A DNA stretch of 64,000 nt from Onchidella celtica. Its lineage: Eukaryota > Mollusca > Gastropoda > Systellommatophora > Onchidiidae. Position 1 is the first letter of the stretch. Every line of letters begins with the position of its first letter. A program made the position numbers and the translations under genes. Where the stretch lies: assembly GCA_963931925.1 (NCBI GenBank), contig OZ007571.1:36064233-36128232 (forward strand), given 5' to 3'. The notes below the pieces were generated by a model, which was not told the origin of the DNA, did not search any database, and saw nothing but the letters and a program-made list of their open reading frames with translations. This document shows, piece by piece, positions 1-13,900 of this stretch.

Positions 1-1271
1 CGTATATTTTTGTTCTGTTTATGTTATTAAAAGTACAAAATAACATTTAAAACTAAGTAGAATAGTATAGTATGTAATATTTTACCACATAAACAGGTTA
101 TCCTTTGCAAAAAACAGAAAAATCGGACGGATCATTTTGTGTGACCTATTTTTGGATCCTAGGTTATTTCCGTCATGCGCACTACATTTGGGTGCCATAT
201 ATTCATTCACTTGAAATAGATTCTACACGTTGTGCCCGTTAAAATGAGTGTAAACACGGGAGGTTTTCGCCAAATCTTACCGATGTTGGGATGGATTAAA
301 GTTCATAAATCAAAGGATATCGATCTGCTGGATTTTGAACTTTAAGACACATTAATCCGTCACTTTCATCAATTTGTTGGGTGAATTTTTCGTTGAAACC
401 AAGTGAAATCCACGTAAAAATGACCAAGGAATGACGTGGATTGCTTGACCCAATTTCGATACTTCAGCCTAAAATTGACTTTATTAGCCTATATCTCGGG
501 ACCTCCCAGTGCGACTTTGACCGGGTTTTCCTGGGCCGCCTCACATATAATAAGCATTATGCACAATGTAGAGTGAAAATATATTTACCACTAAAACTAG
601 ACAGATAGTAGATCAGATCATTCATGTAAAAAAGAGTACAATTCTTAACAAAAAATAATATCTCAAAATTGTCATGCAGTTCTGAGACAAAGTCTAACTT
701 TACACATACGTACATAAAATTCACTGTGGCTAAACAATTTTGAGGATTTTATTGTATCATAAACTCTTACTATACCAACAATATTATTCAGCAATGTATA
801 GTTTGTTGTTTTTGTTTGTAAAAAGGTAATTTTTGGTGAACTTCTCCTTGCCATCATTGAAGGGCAGTTTATCTACACATATAGATACATGCATATCGTC
901 ACCGCCCCTTAAAACTGGAGTAATCCGTTTTATGTTACTTTTCAGGAGAGGCAAAAAACTATTTTACTCTAGCACAACTGGTCTAGTTACAATGAAATTT
1001 TTAAAGTTTACTATTTGATTATTTTTCGGCTGAGGACTATAACTAAGCTCATTTTTTTTTCGTTGCGGCTTTGAATGTAATTGAATATATGAAAATCGAT
1101 TTTTTGAATTTTTAAGTTGCTACAGTCTTAGGGAACAGTAACGGTATATTACAAAAACTATTTCTTAAAGGTTTCATTCACCAAACCAAACTGAAGGTAT
1201 TCATTAGTGGAAAAAATAATTTGAAAATTGTATATTTGAACTATGAAATGAAACACATGCCATGAAATTAC

Positions 1272-4093
1272 CTCGATATTTGAAGCTGCCAAATCTTGCA
1301 ATGTTGGCCACTTCTTCCAGATTGAAGGGAGTGGAAGGGGAAAACAAAAATGAAGCAAAAGTTAAATAAACAAATGAAACCGATATGACAATGGCCGATG
1401 ACAATCACGACTTTTCCAGATTCATCTCTACCTTAAACACTCAAACGACATCACCAGTAACAACAATTTCATAACTGAGACATTAAAAATGATCATTTAC
1501 CAATATTATATTATTTATTTATCTCAAGTCCTGTCTCTCTTTCTGTGGCTTACATTTTGTCTCTCTCTACTTAACCAATTCAATACACATGATGCAAAAA
1601 CATCTCATTACACCCTACCCATATCACTCTCATCCCACTAGTTTACAATACAATGCCATTATGACTTAAACTTTAAACACATCTGTGATGAAATGACAGA
1701 CAAAAAGCAAATGAAAAAAGGCTAAAACAAAATGTTAAATTTTTTTCCAGTTCAGTTATTTAATTACTTGGTCATGTTAACATTTACCTTAGTCCAATTG
1801 TTGTAATAGCTGATGACAGTTGCTACTTGAGTCTGTTGCAACATAACTTCAGATACCCAAACTCTGTATGCTTGTTGGTTAGGGTCCTCACAATCTACCT
1901 TCACATAATATGTTACACGTAGAAAGATCATCACAAACAGACAAATAATTCAAATCAAATCTGAGAAATCAAACCAATGTTACAGGGGTGTCCAAATCAC
2001 AGCTCACGAGCCACATGCGCTCTTTGACCTTCAAATTGCGGCTCGTGGAAATATGTTGCCTAATACAAATTAATAGTTTAAAAAACTGCATACATGAGTA
2101 AATAATTTTAGCATACATAATATTTCTTAACATTTATTTAAACATTTTGTAACAAAATGTGTATCTAACAATAAAAACGTGTAAATTTTGCTCATATCTT
2201 GTGGCTCTTGGACATCTGAAGTGTAATATTGTATGTGGCTCTTGCATTAACCAAATTTGGCCACCCCTGCTCTATTTTATTTAGTATCAGGATAAGCTGA
2301 GCAGTGGGCATCACCACTTCCTATTTCTGCATCTCTAGAATCAACGAATTGCAATGGTAACCTGCAATAAATTTAGCAAATTTTTTTCTCGTGAACAATA
2401 CAAAAAATATATATTCAATTTACATTATGCAGATAGAAAAACAACAAATCTGTCAAACAGCATGACTTCAAAGCCAGCTGTAATTATTGATCATCTTCAT
2501 TACAGTCATTTAAATCAAGGTTCTGCAAACTATGGCCAGTGAACATATAATCATATTATTTTTCAATGTAAATGAGAAAACATAACTATGCTATCAAAAC
2601 AGATACAGTCCAATCCACTTATCTCGACATGGCTTTTGTCAACATTCTGGGTAACTCGATACAATTTTTAAGTCCCAACCTGTTCCTTCTTTAATGCTAC
2701 TAAATATTTCCCCATAACTAGAAATGTTATTCCATTCTTTCCTCTTACATCGACACATTTCTCCCCGACCAGAGCACAACAAGTGCACTAGATCTACTAC
2801 TGTGCTACCGAAAATGCCAACGCAACTCCCCGCGTATATGACCTCTTTATTTCTTTTTCCAGTGCTGGCGGGGAGGGGGTGTGTGCACACAGAGGATGAC
2901 CCTTGGCTTCAATAATGCGAGTGTGGAGTGCCATGCATAAGTGCATGGCAGTAAAATACAGAGTACTACAGACTAATTTTTTTTCTTCACAAAACATTCA
3001 TAAGCCGTTGATACTAGGCCTTGACCTACATCTCTTAGTTACCTGCCGTATTGTGTGCATATCGGTATCATCACTTCTTCTGAAGAAACAGTCAGGTCGA
3101 GGTTAAAAGAAATAGTAAAACATTGTAAATTTGATGTATAGATTTCGCCGATATCGGCAAATGTCTGCCATGCAACTGCTCCACACAACAATGATATTGG
3201 AGGAACAGGTGACAGTATGCTGATAATTAAAAGAAAAGGGGACATAATTGCATTATTTATTGTACACTTTTCCCATAATGGTTATGTTCAATCCTCTCCC
3301 TTTTTTCTCTTCCACCACTAATCTGCTATTTCGACTTTCTCTTTTCTCGACTGTCAGACAGTCCCACTGATGTCGAGATATTAAGACTGCACTGTATACT
3401 GTCTGTTCATGATCTCCCCTCACATTATGTCAGATTTATTCAGAGCACATGATGACAGTGGAATTTGTTTCCAATTACAAAATCAGTAAATGTATAGAGG
3501 AGAAATCTGATGCGTACAACTACAAGTACTGGTTTTTGTACCTTTCTCCATGGCAGATCTCGTTTGTGTGAGTCATACCAAGACAGCAGAGCTTCACGCA
3601 CTTTAATCACTTGCTCATCTGAGAAAGTGTGATATGGGCTGGTCTGCTTTCCACAGGATAGGTCTGTCTCTTCTTTCTTGATTTCTGTCTTGGTCTTCCT
3701 ATTTGCTGAAATCAAAAACAGTGGATGTATACCAAACAATGATGTACAAAAGGACAAAAAAAGAAATGTTTGTTACTGAAACTATTCTTGTAAGTATTAA
3801 GTATTTTGTGTAAAATACTAATATCTAAACTGATCTCATTTACTCCAATTGGAGTGACTGGCTCTTAAGTGATCTAGACATTATACATGTATCAATTGCC
3901 TTGGTATGGTACAATTTTTTATTTCACTTAGCGATGGCACCTTTATCTCTCTTTCAAGAAATTTGCCAATCTGTATGAGTTCTATAAGGTACAGGCTATG
4001 CATGATATGAGACATTACACAAATTAAATGGGTGGGAAAAAAAAAAGCATTGCACACTCTTGCTGTTTACTCACCTTGTCTGCTGCGAACCAT
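1272..4093 (-). CDS. MUTYH: MUTYH, adenine DNA glycosylase, 5' exons only
   Basis: Base-excision repair enzyme that removes adenine mispaired with 8-oxoguanine. Four exons are visible on the minus strand: 4075-4093 (ATG, 19 nt), 3542-3705, 1788-1898 and 1272-1313. All have GT-AG borders and the phases join to 112 continuous residues. Exon 2 encodes [14 protein letters not shown], a hallmark of animal MutY homologues. Exon 3 encodes [16 protein letters not shown], in which the Glu (about residue 78) is the catalytic acid of the HhH-GPD fold. Exon 4 encodes KWPTLQDLA. The following exon (the LWAGLGYYSR helix region) is not found in 1-1271, so the gene continues beyond the left edge and at least 1.27 kb of intron lies here. 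The N-terminus is shorter than in mammals (about 50 residues before the domain). The start is the ATG at 4091-4093, because an in-frame stop lies just upstream. Introns carry two MITEs. Confidence 0.9.
1983..2269. mobile_element. hAT-type MITE in a MUTYH intron
   Basis: A 287-bp segment with inverted ends: the left end reads CAGGGGTGTCCAAA and the right end is the complement of CAGGGGTGGCCAAA. CAGGGGT-type ends are typical of non-autonomous hAT elements. There is no coding capacity. I could not find a convincing 8-bp target duplication (left flank CAATGTTA, right flank CTCTATTT), so this is probably an old insertion with eroded flanks. Confidence 0.7.
2606..3394. mobile_element. pogo/Tigger-like MITE, 789 bp, copy 1
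   Basis: It begins CAGTCCAATCC and ends as the complement of CAGTGCAGTCT. The roughly 25-bp imperfect terminal repeats share the stretch ATCTCGACAT, and the element is flanked by the dinucleotide TA on both sides (2604-2605, 3395-3396). CAGT termini plus TA duplication fit the pogo/Tigger branch of Tc1/mariner. No transposase was recognised inside, so it is non-autonomous. A second copy in reverse orientation occupies 63245 to the window end. Confidence 0.75.
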
Positions 4094-4903
4094 TGTGCTG
4101 CACTTGGTTATACTTAGATTACCATTTGTGCGAAGTCTAAACATTCATCATTAGACAAAACAAACTTCAGTAAATCTGTGGATTAGGTGAGATTCATGAT
4201 TCAGCTGTATGCCTGCCAAAGACAGTCAACAGGTGAATTGAATAACAACACAAATGAATTAAAGCAACAAATTCTCGTTCATTCAGTTAAAAGAAACAAA
4301 CAAACAATATACATGTATATAAAAACAACATTTAGCTAAAAGTATTAAAGGTGTAGACTAGATATAAGGTCTCTACTGATGCATCATAAGAACAAATACT
4401 TCAAATTGGTTAATACTAGAATCTAGTAATAAACGTTTGAAGCTAGAAATAATATTCTTTCAAAGCAGATTTCTGATAATAAAAATAAAAGAACATCTTG
4501 GGAAGACTTCTAACATTGTCACGAAATTAATGAAGTCTAGCTTCAGTGACCTGTTGAAATCTCCTGTAGAAGCGGTACGGTACCACTACTACATCACCGA
4601 GTTTCCCGCGGTCCTTCCCATTGATTATATAATTATTTTTTGTTTCATTTATGAAACCGGTAGTACAGGAGAAGTTTTTAGTTTTTCGGGGATACCGTAT
4701 TGTATTAGTTGATTATGATTATCAAGATTGAAAAGTATTTCAATTTTTTTAGCACTTTTCCCATGTAAAACTTTCTGTAATCTGAATAACTTCTAAACTG
4801 GTATTGATAGTATAGTGTGTTGTTTTCTTAACAACATTCCAATGACCGGAACTTCATTTTCCTACCAGATCTTCAATTCTACGATCATGAATTCTCTTTA
4901 AAA
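4094..4903. promoter_or_regulatory. Shared 5' region between MUTYH and EEF1E1
   Basis: The start codons of MUTYH (minus) and EEF1E1 (plus) are divergent and 810 bp apart, so both promoters must lie here unless there are further upstream non-coding exons. No clear TATA box or CpG island is visible by eye. A bidirectional promoter is an inference from the geometry. Confidence 0.45.
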
Positions 4904-7900
4904 ATGGCTGCGTCCAGCACAGCAACAGTACAGTTTTTAGCAGAGTCTTATCAGGGCAAATTGAAACATTCAAACAATGTAAGATTTTAAAATTTATTTT
5001 ATCTGCCTCGAAGAATGGATGTAAGCGGAAGAATTATCAAATTTGTTTTTCGTTGCGAAATAATAGGTACATTTGCCAATATTATCGGTCAAAGGTAGGC
5101 CTAGATTCTAGATCTAGTTAGATCTAGATTAGATCTAGCTAGACAAGAGTCAAGAGTAATCATACGTCCCAATCACCCAATTAAGATTCTATTCTATCCC
5201 TAACCCTGTCCTGATCCCTAATCCTAATCCTTTGTTTTCTGTTTGAATGGGTAAGGGGTAGGTGACAGATAACTGATAAGAATGATAAGGTTAGGTTCAG
5301 GGTTATGGATGAAGACAATAATTATCATCTTTATTAACGCTCACCCTGCGTGCTACCCGTAAAGCCCGCTGCCCGGTCAGTGACTATACTCACGGAGAAT
5401 CTTATCTGGGGTCACTGACCCGTGCCGCTAGATGATGACCACATACGCTGTCCACGTGGTTCGGTTTTTATTGATTGGTATGAAAACATTCGCTGCTATG
5501 CCTTATCACGCTTGATAATGAATTAACCAGCAAAACCTTAGTCTGTATGTCTCTAACCAATGATCTGACTTATGATTCCAAACTGACAGCTGTAGTTTTC
5601 CTGAGACCAAAGCATGATAACTAGCCACGCCCTCCCAAGCCCTACACAAATGGTTTCATCCTGATTGACACACATACTAATAAACCAATGTGGGCATTTG
5701 GGGCAAAGATTATTTCAGAGCTTGTTTCTGATTGGTTCTTAGATACAGACAACCCCAGATGGTGGTCAGCTTGTGAGAAAATGAGATAATATTGCAAATT
5801 TGTTGAGCAACAGTTTGCATACATGTCGATGTTACATCTTTTGAAAGTGTGGGGAGAGCCTTTGAAAGCTTAGTCTTTGTGATTCCGACCAGTGGTTCAC
5901 TGTTTAACATGTCCATGTCACAATGCATTTGATTTAGAAGAGATAAGTGAACAATAAGACGGTGGTTACGTCTCAAAAAGGTCAGTGACTTGATGCATGA
6001 AAATACGGCTTGCGCGTGGCGCGGTCAGCTTGACCTTGCCGACTTTTGCCACCCGTGCGGTGTGAGCGCTTGCGAGTCAATACCGACAATTGCCGCCCCT
6101 CACAGGGTGAGAGTTAATTTGGAAGGTCTTCCGCCCATCCGCGCCAGTCAAGAAAACACAACTACCCCAGCCCCTTTTCGCCTGATTAGTCAATCTGACT
6201 ACCGCCCATTGATACAAACTGACTAGACCCTCAAGCCCCCAGGTCCATCTGACCATTCCATGTGTTGTGAGTTTAAATTGATAACAATGCCAATGTGTAG
6301 CCGTGAGCTTTACTTAATAGCGGTAAAAATTATCTCGCGGACGGGCGGAAGACCTGCCATTAATTTTATCCCAATGTCGTCAGGATGTGGAACGACCTTC
6401 CAGCAGAAGTCCAAACACTACTGCCTGCAATGGCTTTTGACAATAAAACTAAAGAATATAATTACACGTTGCAGCTACCATTGTATTGTAACTAAAGTGC
6501 GGATATATTTTTGTGCACAAGCTGGATATCAAGAGATATTTATTTTATACCAAGAGATGTTTATACAAGAGATATCTATACAAAGAATATACTTTTTAAA
6601 TGGACCTAATACATCTAAAGATTTTACCCTGTTTTTTGCCTCAGAGGAGTAGCGTCGAGTCGCCTAGTGCAGTTGAGGACTCGTCATTATAGACGTATCA
6701 ATTATAAAAGAAGAAGAAGAAGAAGACAGGGTTGGGGATAGCAATAGGCTAGTTTTAGGGTATCTTGAATGTGTGGTCAGGACATATGCTGCAGAACTCT
6801 TTCCAGATCTAGATAAGATCTAGAAATCTAAGGAAGAATGTGTTAAATTAATGTGAAAGAGTTGCATCATGTCTTCTAGGTCTACATCAAAACTGGGGGT
6901 GATGCTTTATTGACTTTGGATAAATTACAAATAGATCTTTTAACTTCATTGAATATCATTTTCCACATAGAAATAGAATGATAGATCTAAGGTCTCTGCT
7001 TCTGTTGGATTTAATTTATTAAATTTGTCATGTTATGATGTTATAAATTTTGGCTGTCTATTATATCTATTGCTGAGACAAGATACAAAAATATAATAGG
7101 AGGACTTCTGAATGCATCTCATGGCAAGATTTTCTTACAGTAGACCAAACGAAATATTTCAGTCTGCGGGGTGTACAGATTCCTACAAAATCATGACTTT
7201 AGAGCGGCCATGCGCTGGGCACACAGTGGGCATTGTCTTCCTGGCGAGTTGGTCCTTTAAGGGATGTCTTTTATAGTCAACGTGCGACCTGGCAATTAAC
7301 TTTTGAGTACATTAAAAGGTGCAATCTGGCATGATACGCATTCAGAAGTCTTTCCAATTATATGACAGTTACAGGTTACAGAACTAAAACAATGCTGTCC
7401 AAGCTAAGAAGCAGTGTGGAAAAAAAAATGGTTGAGCAAAGTGGAACTTAAGGGAAGTAACAACATTTGATTGAACATTTCCTCAGAAGATGTTAACAAT
7501 TGGTGTGTATGGTCTGTTCATGTTTTGTGCTTCTATATTTGCACAGAACAGTCTAAAGAAGATAGAATAGCGCCTCTGGCAATACATTATAAATATAGTC
7601 GAGCAAAGCGAGTTGTCAACTAGATCCAGATAAAGTCAACAAAATTTTTCAAAGAAAAAGAGTGAAAATAAAGAACACCCAGGATCAAATAATTTGGTTG
7701 AGGTGGCAGGAGTCTTGAGCTAACTGAGTGGAGGTTATTGTATATTTTTTTAATGAGCTTGTTTTTTCATAAGTCATTCATCCTCTTAAATAGAATTAGT
7801 ACTTGTATTAGTAGAAGATTTAATAATAATAATAAAGTACTTTGACTTTAAGATTTTAAAGTGTGGCAAATATTTTACATTGAGAATATCCAGCTGTGAC

Positions 7901-10900
7901 GGGGCAGGGGATGCCAGCTGTAATAAGGTGCTCTCATTCATTTTTAAACTATGTGCACCTCAGTCACTTTTATCATTATCACCAATGTGTCTTTGACAAG
8001 AGAAGTAAAAGACCAGGTTAAAAAAAAAATGCAAACATTGAATATTTACAGCAAAAAAGCAGTTGTGATCTGCAGCTGTGTGAATACACTTGTGTGGTTT
8101 CATGACATGGATAGCAATATAAATGTTTTTGCTTGGAACAACCTGAATGAATGACATATTTTCCTGTGTGTCCAACACATTGTTTGATCTTTTAAGTCTT
8201 ATGAACTTATATTATTATCTGTCCTTCTTAAAATGAAAGGAGGAAATTGAGTTTTATTTTAATGTTGTCTAATGATGTTGATGTTCATCATGTCAATTTT
8301 TTTTAGGGAGTGCATCTTGATGTTGGGAATGGCAGAAAATTGTCATCTATTTCCAGCATTGCCAAGCATTGTCAGAGAACAAGTGATCAGTTCAAAGGTA
8401 AACTTTAAATTGTTTTGCATTTGATTTATCATCAGTGCTTTAAGACATTGAAGTAATAATCTTTGTCATGCGCACTCAGTATATTACTGGATTGTTTCCT
8501 GAATAATGCCTTCTCTACCTGCAAATAGTGTATTACATATATGTCACGCACTTGAAAATAAGATCCAAGTTAGCTTAGCCCTTCTGGTGGGAATCAAAGG
8601 CATCTATATGCCATACCACCAGTAAAACGGTGTGGAGATGCGCTTTTTTTATGGACTGCAGAAAGGCAGTTATGCGGAAAATGGTGAGGAGTATTCAATC
8701 AGTGACTTGGAAAGTGAGCCAGAGGATGATGAGTTGGACACAAATAAAAATTATCTGCCATATATTTCTTGTCATGACCTTATTATTAACCAATCCCAGG
8801 TTTTCCACACAAACACTCAGGAGCTCAGGTATGGGTCAAATTAGGGCCAGGAGATCAGGGCTCAAAGGGTTATGTCTGCTGTGATGTGTGAAAACATGCT
8901 TGTCTAGAAAGTACTTGAGGCCAGCAGGCAGTCAACAAGTCTGATGAAGTGAAAATTGCAGTGTTTTTGACTGAGGAGTCACATAAAATAGTTGGTGAAT
9001 AAAGTTTGACAAGCTGCAAAATTTCATTGGCTGCTGTTGTAATATTATAATAGTCCTAGCAACTGGATTTAACATGTGCCCTGCTTGTTGCACACTGGTA
9101 ATAACATGTAGCTTTTTACACATCCAGGCCTTTCATTAGAGCAGCGCATGGCTGTGGAACAGTGGTTGGAGTATAAACTTTACATTGACAGAGCTGCTGA
9201 TAATGAATCAGAAAAACTTGTGTTGCAAGTGAGTGATTAGTTTGTTTTTTCTTTTTTTAATTTATTGTTTTCTTTTCGACATGGCAAAGTGGCAGACCAT
9301 TATGACTTTCTAATCAAAATCACTTTCACAAACTATTTCATTTTGTACAATTTTGTTGTTGTTTTTTCTGTGTAGTTAAGGCATATTGGTGCTTGGAAAT
9401 GGCTGTAACTTGTACCATCTCACATATTTAATGTCTTTTTCAAGCTTTTCAATGAAATATTTTCATGACAAAGTGAGGAAATTTTGCCACATTATAATAT
9501 GAATGTAGCTGAGGCATTTAACTACATGTACATGTTCTTGCGATAATTCTGGTTGTAGTCAGTGCATTGAAAGAAAAGAAGCTAATGAATTCTGAGGAAA
9601 ATGAATGAAATGTTAAGAATCATTTTGTCTTTCAAAGCCTTTGACATATAAAAATACATATATTATATGTATGTATTTGTTTTTATTTTGCATGTATGAG
9701 AGAGGGAATAACTGTGCTGAAGCTAAGAATTAGCGGCATGAGGATGGTCAATCATGCGAAATTAACTATCACCACATATCAAACAGATAGATATCGTAGT
9801 ACAGTGTAGTTATGTTGAGATTAATTAATTTGAAATTCTCCAGGGGTCAGTAAGTATTTGTGATTTTAAAATATTATACTTTTGTTCCTAGGAAATTGTC
9901 ACATAAATTTAAATAATGTCAACACATTTTCCACAAGATATGTAATTAAATCATAAATGTTATAATGGTGTTTGCAGTATTTTTTAGAAAATTCATCCCT
10001 TCTTTCAATTTCTCTTACTTCTTCAGGAACTTAACCGTTATCTACAAGACAAGGTGTATTTTGTAGGGATGCGTCCAACAATAGCAGACATTTTAATCTA
10101 CCACAGTATACATGCGATATTGGTGAGTTTTGAATGGCAATTTAATGCTTTTTTAGATTTATGGAAAGGTGTTCATGAAAAATATTAAATAAAGACAGGT
10201 TGGTGCTTTGGTGTAGTACGTCCAAACTGCTCTCATCCGTGTGATTCTGGTCTTTGCACATGATAACTTTTAACTCATAATATTGGTTTGACTGCTCCAA
10301 TTGTTCATGCCTTGACGTGGAGGAGTGGCTTGCGTGTCCCAGTGATCCCAGGAGCTAAGCCAGCGGAGGCCTCGTGCCCCTGATAGCTTTAAGCAAGCTG
10401 GACAGGTCATGGGGGAAGGACCAGACAAGATTGAACAGACCGGCCCTCCAGGTTCGGGGGTTGGGCGTAGGGCTAACAACCCTACCCTGAAATCCTTGTT
10501 GGGGTGACCTTACTTGGAGAAACAAAAATCGTTACGGAAACAGCAACGTGGAAAAACCAACGTTCTGGATGTGATGGACCTTCTGAGTACCTCGCGACTC
10601 GTATGAATGCAAGTAGTGAAAGCCGAAAGGAAACTGCTAGCAGGATGAAGGAGGAACTGAACACCGCCAAAACCAAGACCAGGATTGGATACTGGAATGT
10701 TAGAACAATGTATGAATCGGGTAAGTTAGCACAAGTAACATCAGAAATGAGGCGCTACAACCTACACATCCTGGGTGTAAGTGAGAGCAGATGGACTGGA
10801 TCTGGAAGGATCAAAACATCCACTGGAGAAACCGTTCTCTACTCTGGAAGAGAGGATGACCAACATCATGGAGGAGTAGCCATCATCCTAAAGAAAGGAC

Positions 10901-13900
10901 TGGACAAATGCTTGTTGGAGTGGAAACCAGTCAATAGCAGACTGATGAGGATGAGGATGAAAGGACGACACACAAACATCACTGTCATCCAATGTTATGC
11001 ACCAACCAACGAAAACGACAACACAGACAAAGACGACTTTTATGAACAACTCCAGGGGGAAATGGACATGACACCACGGCATGATCTCATCATTGTCATG
11101 GGAGACCTCAATGCTAAGGTAGGTAAAGATGATATAAATTATGAAAGAGTAATAGGAAAACATGGAACTGGAACAAGGAATGACAATGGAGAAAGGCTTG
11201 TGGATTTTTGTGCCTTGAACAACTTAGTCATCGGAGGGACCCTTTTCACACACAGAGAAATTCACAAACTCACATGGAATTCTCCAAATGGAAGAGACAA
11301 GAACTAAATAGACCATTTGATGATCAACGGTATGTGGAGACGATCCCTTCTAGATGTGAAAGTGAAAAGAGGAGCTGACGTAGCCAGCGACCACCATCTA
11401 GTGGCAGCACTTATCAAAATTAAACTGAACAAGACCGGAATCAAGACATCAAAGCAAAGACACCTTAATATTCAGAAACTGAGAGATGCAAGTGTTAGAA
11501 ATGCCTTCAACATACAAGTCAAGAACCGATTCCAGGCTCTACGAGAGTCTGATAAGAACAACCCTAATGAAAGAGGAATCGATTCAGAGTGGAAAAGAGT
11601 AACTACAGTGTACACAGAGAGCAGTGTAGCCTGCCTTGGATTTAATGAGAAAGGGAAAAGCAAGGAGTGGATCCAAAAAAGAACATGGGATGTGATCGAG
11701 GAGAGGAAAGTCATGAAAAAGAAACTCCTACAAGTGAAATCGGAAAGGCTGAAAGAGAGGTACCAACATAGCTACACAGAGTTAAATAAGAAAGTGAAGA
11801 GACTAGTAAAGAAAGATAAACGAGAAGCCATGGAACAGCTAGCGGCAGATGCGGAGGAGGCAGCAGCAAGAGGAGAACAGGGTAAGCTCCACAAGATCAC
11901 TAAGCGCATTTGTGGCAAGTACGGTGGAAGACCAAGTGTTCCAATCAAAGACAAGAATGGGAAACTACTGACTACAGAACGAGAACAGGATACACGCTGG
12001 ACAGAGCACTTTCAGGAATTACTAAACCGGCCACCACCTGAAGATAGAATAATAATACAAGATGCTGCTGAAGACCTTGACATCAACATAGATCCACCAA
12101 AGAAAGAAGAGATAGTGGCAGCAATAAAGAGCCTAAAAAACAGCAAAGCCCCAGGAAAAGACAACTTGACTGCAGAACTGTTCAAAGCAGATCCGGATCA
12201 GTCAGCCACCATCCTTCAGCCACTGTTCACAGCTATCTGGGAAGCAGAAGCAGTACCAAAGAGCTGGAATGAAGGCAGAATAGTGAAAATACCCAAGAAA
12301 GGAGCACTCAGCGATTGCAACAACTGGCGTGGTATCACTCTCCTTTCTATACCCAGCAAAATCCTTGCCAAGATCATTGTGCAACGTATGTCAGATGCTG
12401 TGGACAAGACACTGAGAAAGGAACAGGCCGGATTCCGAAAGGGGAAAGGATGCATTGACCAGATCTTCACACTCCGAAACATCATAGAACAGTGTTCAGA
12501 ATGGCAAAGGCAGCTCTATGTGAACTTCGTTGACTTCGAAAAGGCCTTCGACAGCATCCACAGAGAGAGTATATGGCGCATTCTTCGGCACTATGGGATT
12601 CCCAGCAAGCTTGTTGAACTCATCAAAAGCTTTTACACGAACTTCAGTTGCAGTGTCGGAAACAATGATGCATCCTTTGAAGTGAAAACTGGTGTACGGC
12701 AAGGATGTGTGATGTCAACAATTTTGTTTAACCTCGTAATCGACTGGATTATGCGGAAAACTACAGAGGATGCACCAAGAGGCATCAGATGGACACTCTT
12801 CGACAACCTAGAGGATTTGGACTTTGCGGATGACCTTGCGCTATTGTCACATAGTCACCAACACATGCAAGATAAGACGCAGAGACTACATAATTTTGGA
12901 TGCAAAGTAGGCCTTCGGATTAGCCAGAAGAAGACAGAGATTATGACCCTAAATGTAGACACTCCAGCACCAGTGCAAGTAGATGACAAGAACCTCACCA
13001 CGACGGACAAATTTAAATACCTTGGTAGCATTATCAGACCAGAGGGTGGCACAAAGGAGGACAACCAAAGTAGGCTGGGAAATGCAAGGGCTGTCTTTCA
13101 AAGTATGAGCAACATCTGGAAATCGACACAATACGGCATCAACACCAAGATCAGACTGTACCAAAGCTGTGTCCTATCCACACTCCTGTATGGATCAGAG
13201 TGTTGGCGAATGACAGAAGGTGACCTCGCCAAGTTGTCTTCCTTCCACACCACATGTCTTCGTAGGATTCTCCGCATCTTTTGGCCAAACAAGATTTCTA
13301 ATCAGGAACTACTAAGGCGATGCAAGCAAGAAGAAATAGCCAACATCATCACGAAGAGACGATGGAGATGGCTTGGACACGTGCTGCGAAAGGAAGCAAA
13401 TTCTATAACCAAAACAGCACTTCAGTGGACACCGGATTGACGGCGCAAGCGAGGCAGACCCAAGGCAACCTGGCGGAGAACAATCGAGGCAGAGATGAAA
13501 TCCTTCAATCACTCATGGGGAACTCTCGCAAAGATGGCCCAGGACAGACAGGGCTGGAGATCCTTTGTTGCTGCCCTAAGCACCAGTGGGTGCAACAGGA
13601 AATAGTAGTAGTATTGGTTTGATCCTTTGTGTAATGACTGTAATCATTTTGCAGTAACTAAATATGTTGATACTGAAAGTAGAAATAATGGGTTATTATT
13701 TCATATAAATTTTTCATGTGCAGATTTTACTTTCTGTAAAATGTCAAGGTCTGATAGACCACTTTGGGAAAAAGGTCATTAGCATTCTTATTTGTTTTTG
13801 AAAAAACTATGTTCATGTGAAAAAAATCCATCCTGATCACCCGAAGAGTTGTTTGAACAAAGCCGTAATGCCTGCCAGTCATGCCTGACAAGCCAGGGGT

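Noticed and set aside
8632-8844. 70-codon frame with an acidic DLESEPEDDE stretch, reminiscent of a transposase N-terminus
   Set aside because: Lies in an EEF1E1 intron, has no catalytic domain downstream and no element ends were found; similarity too weak to call.
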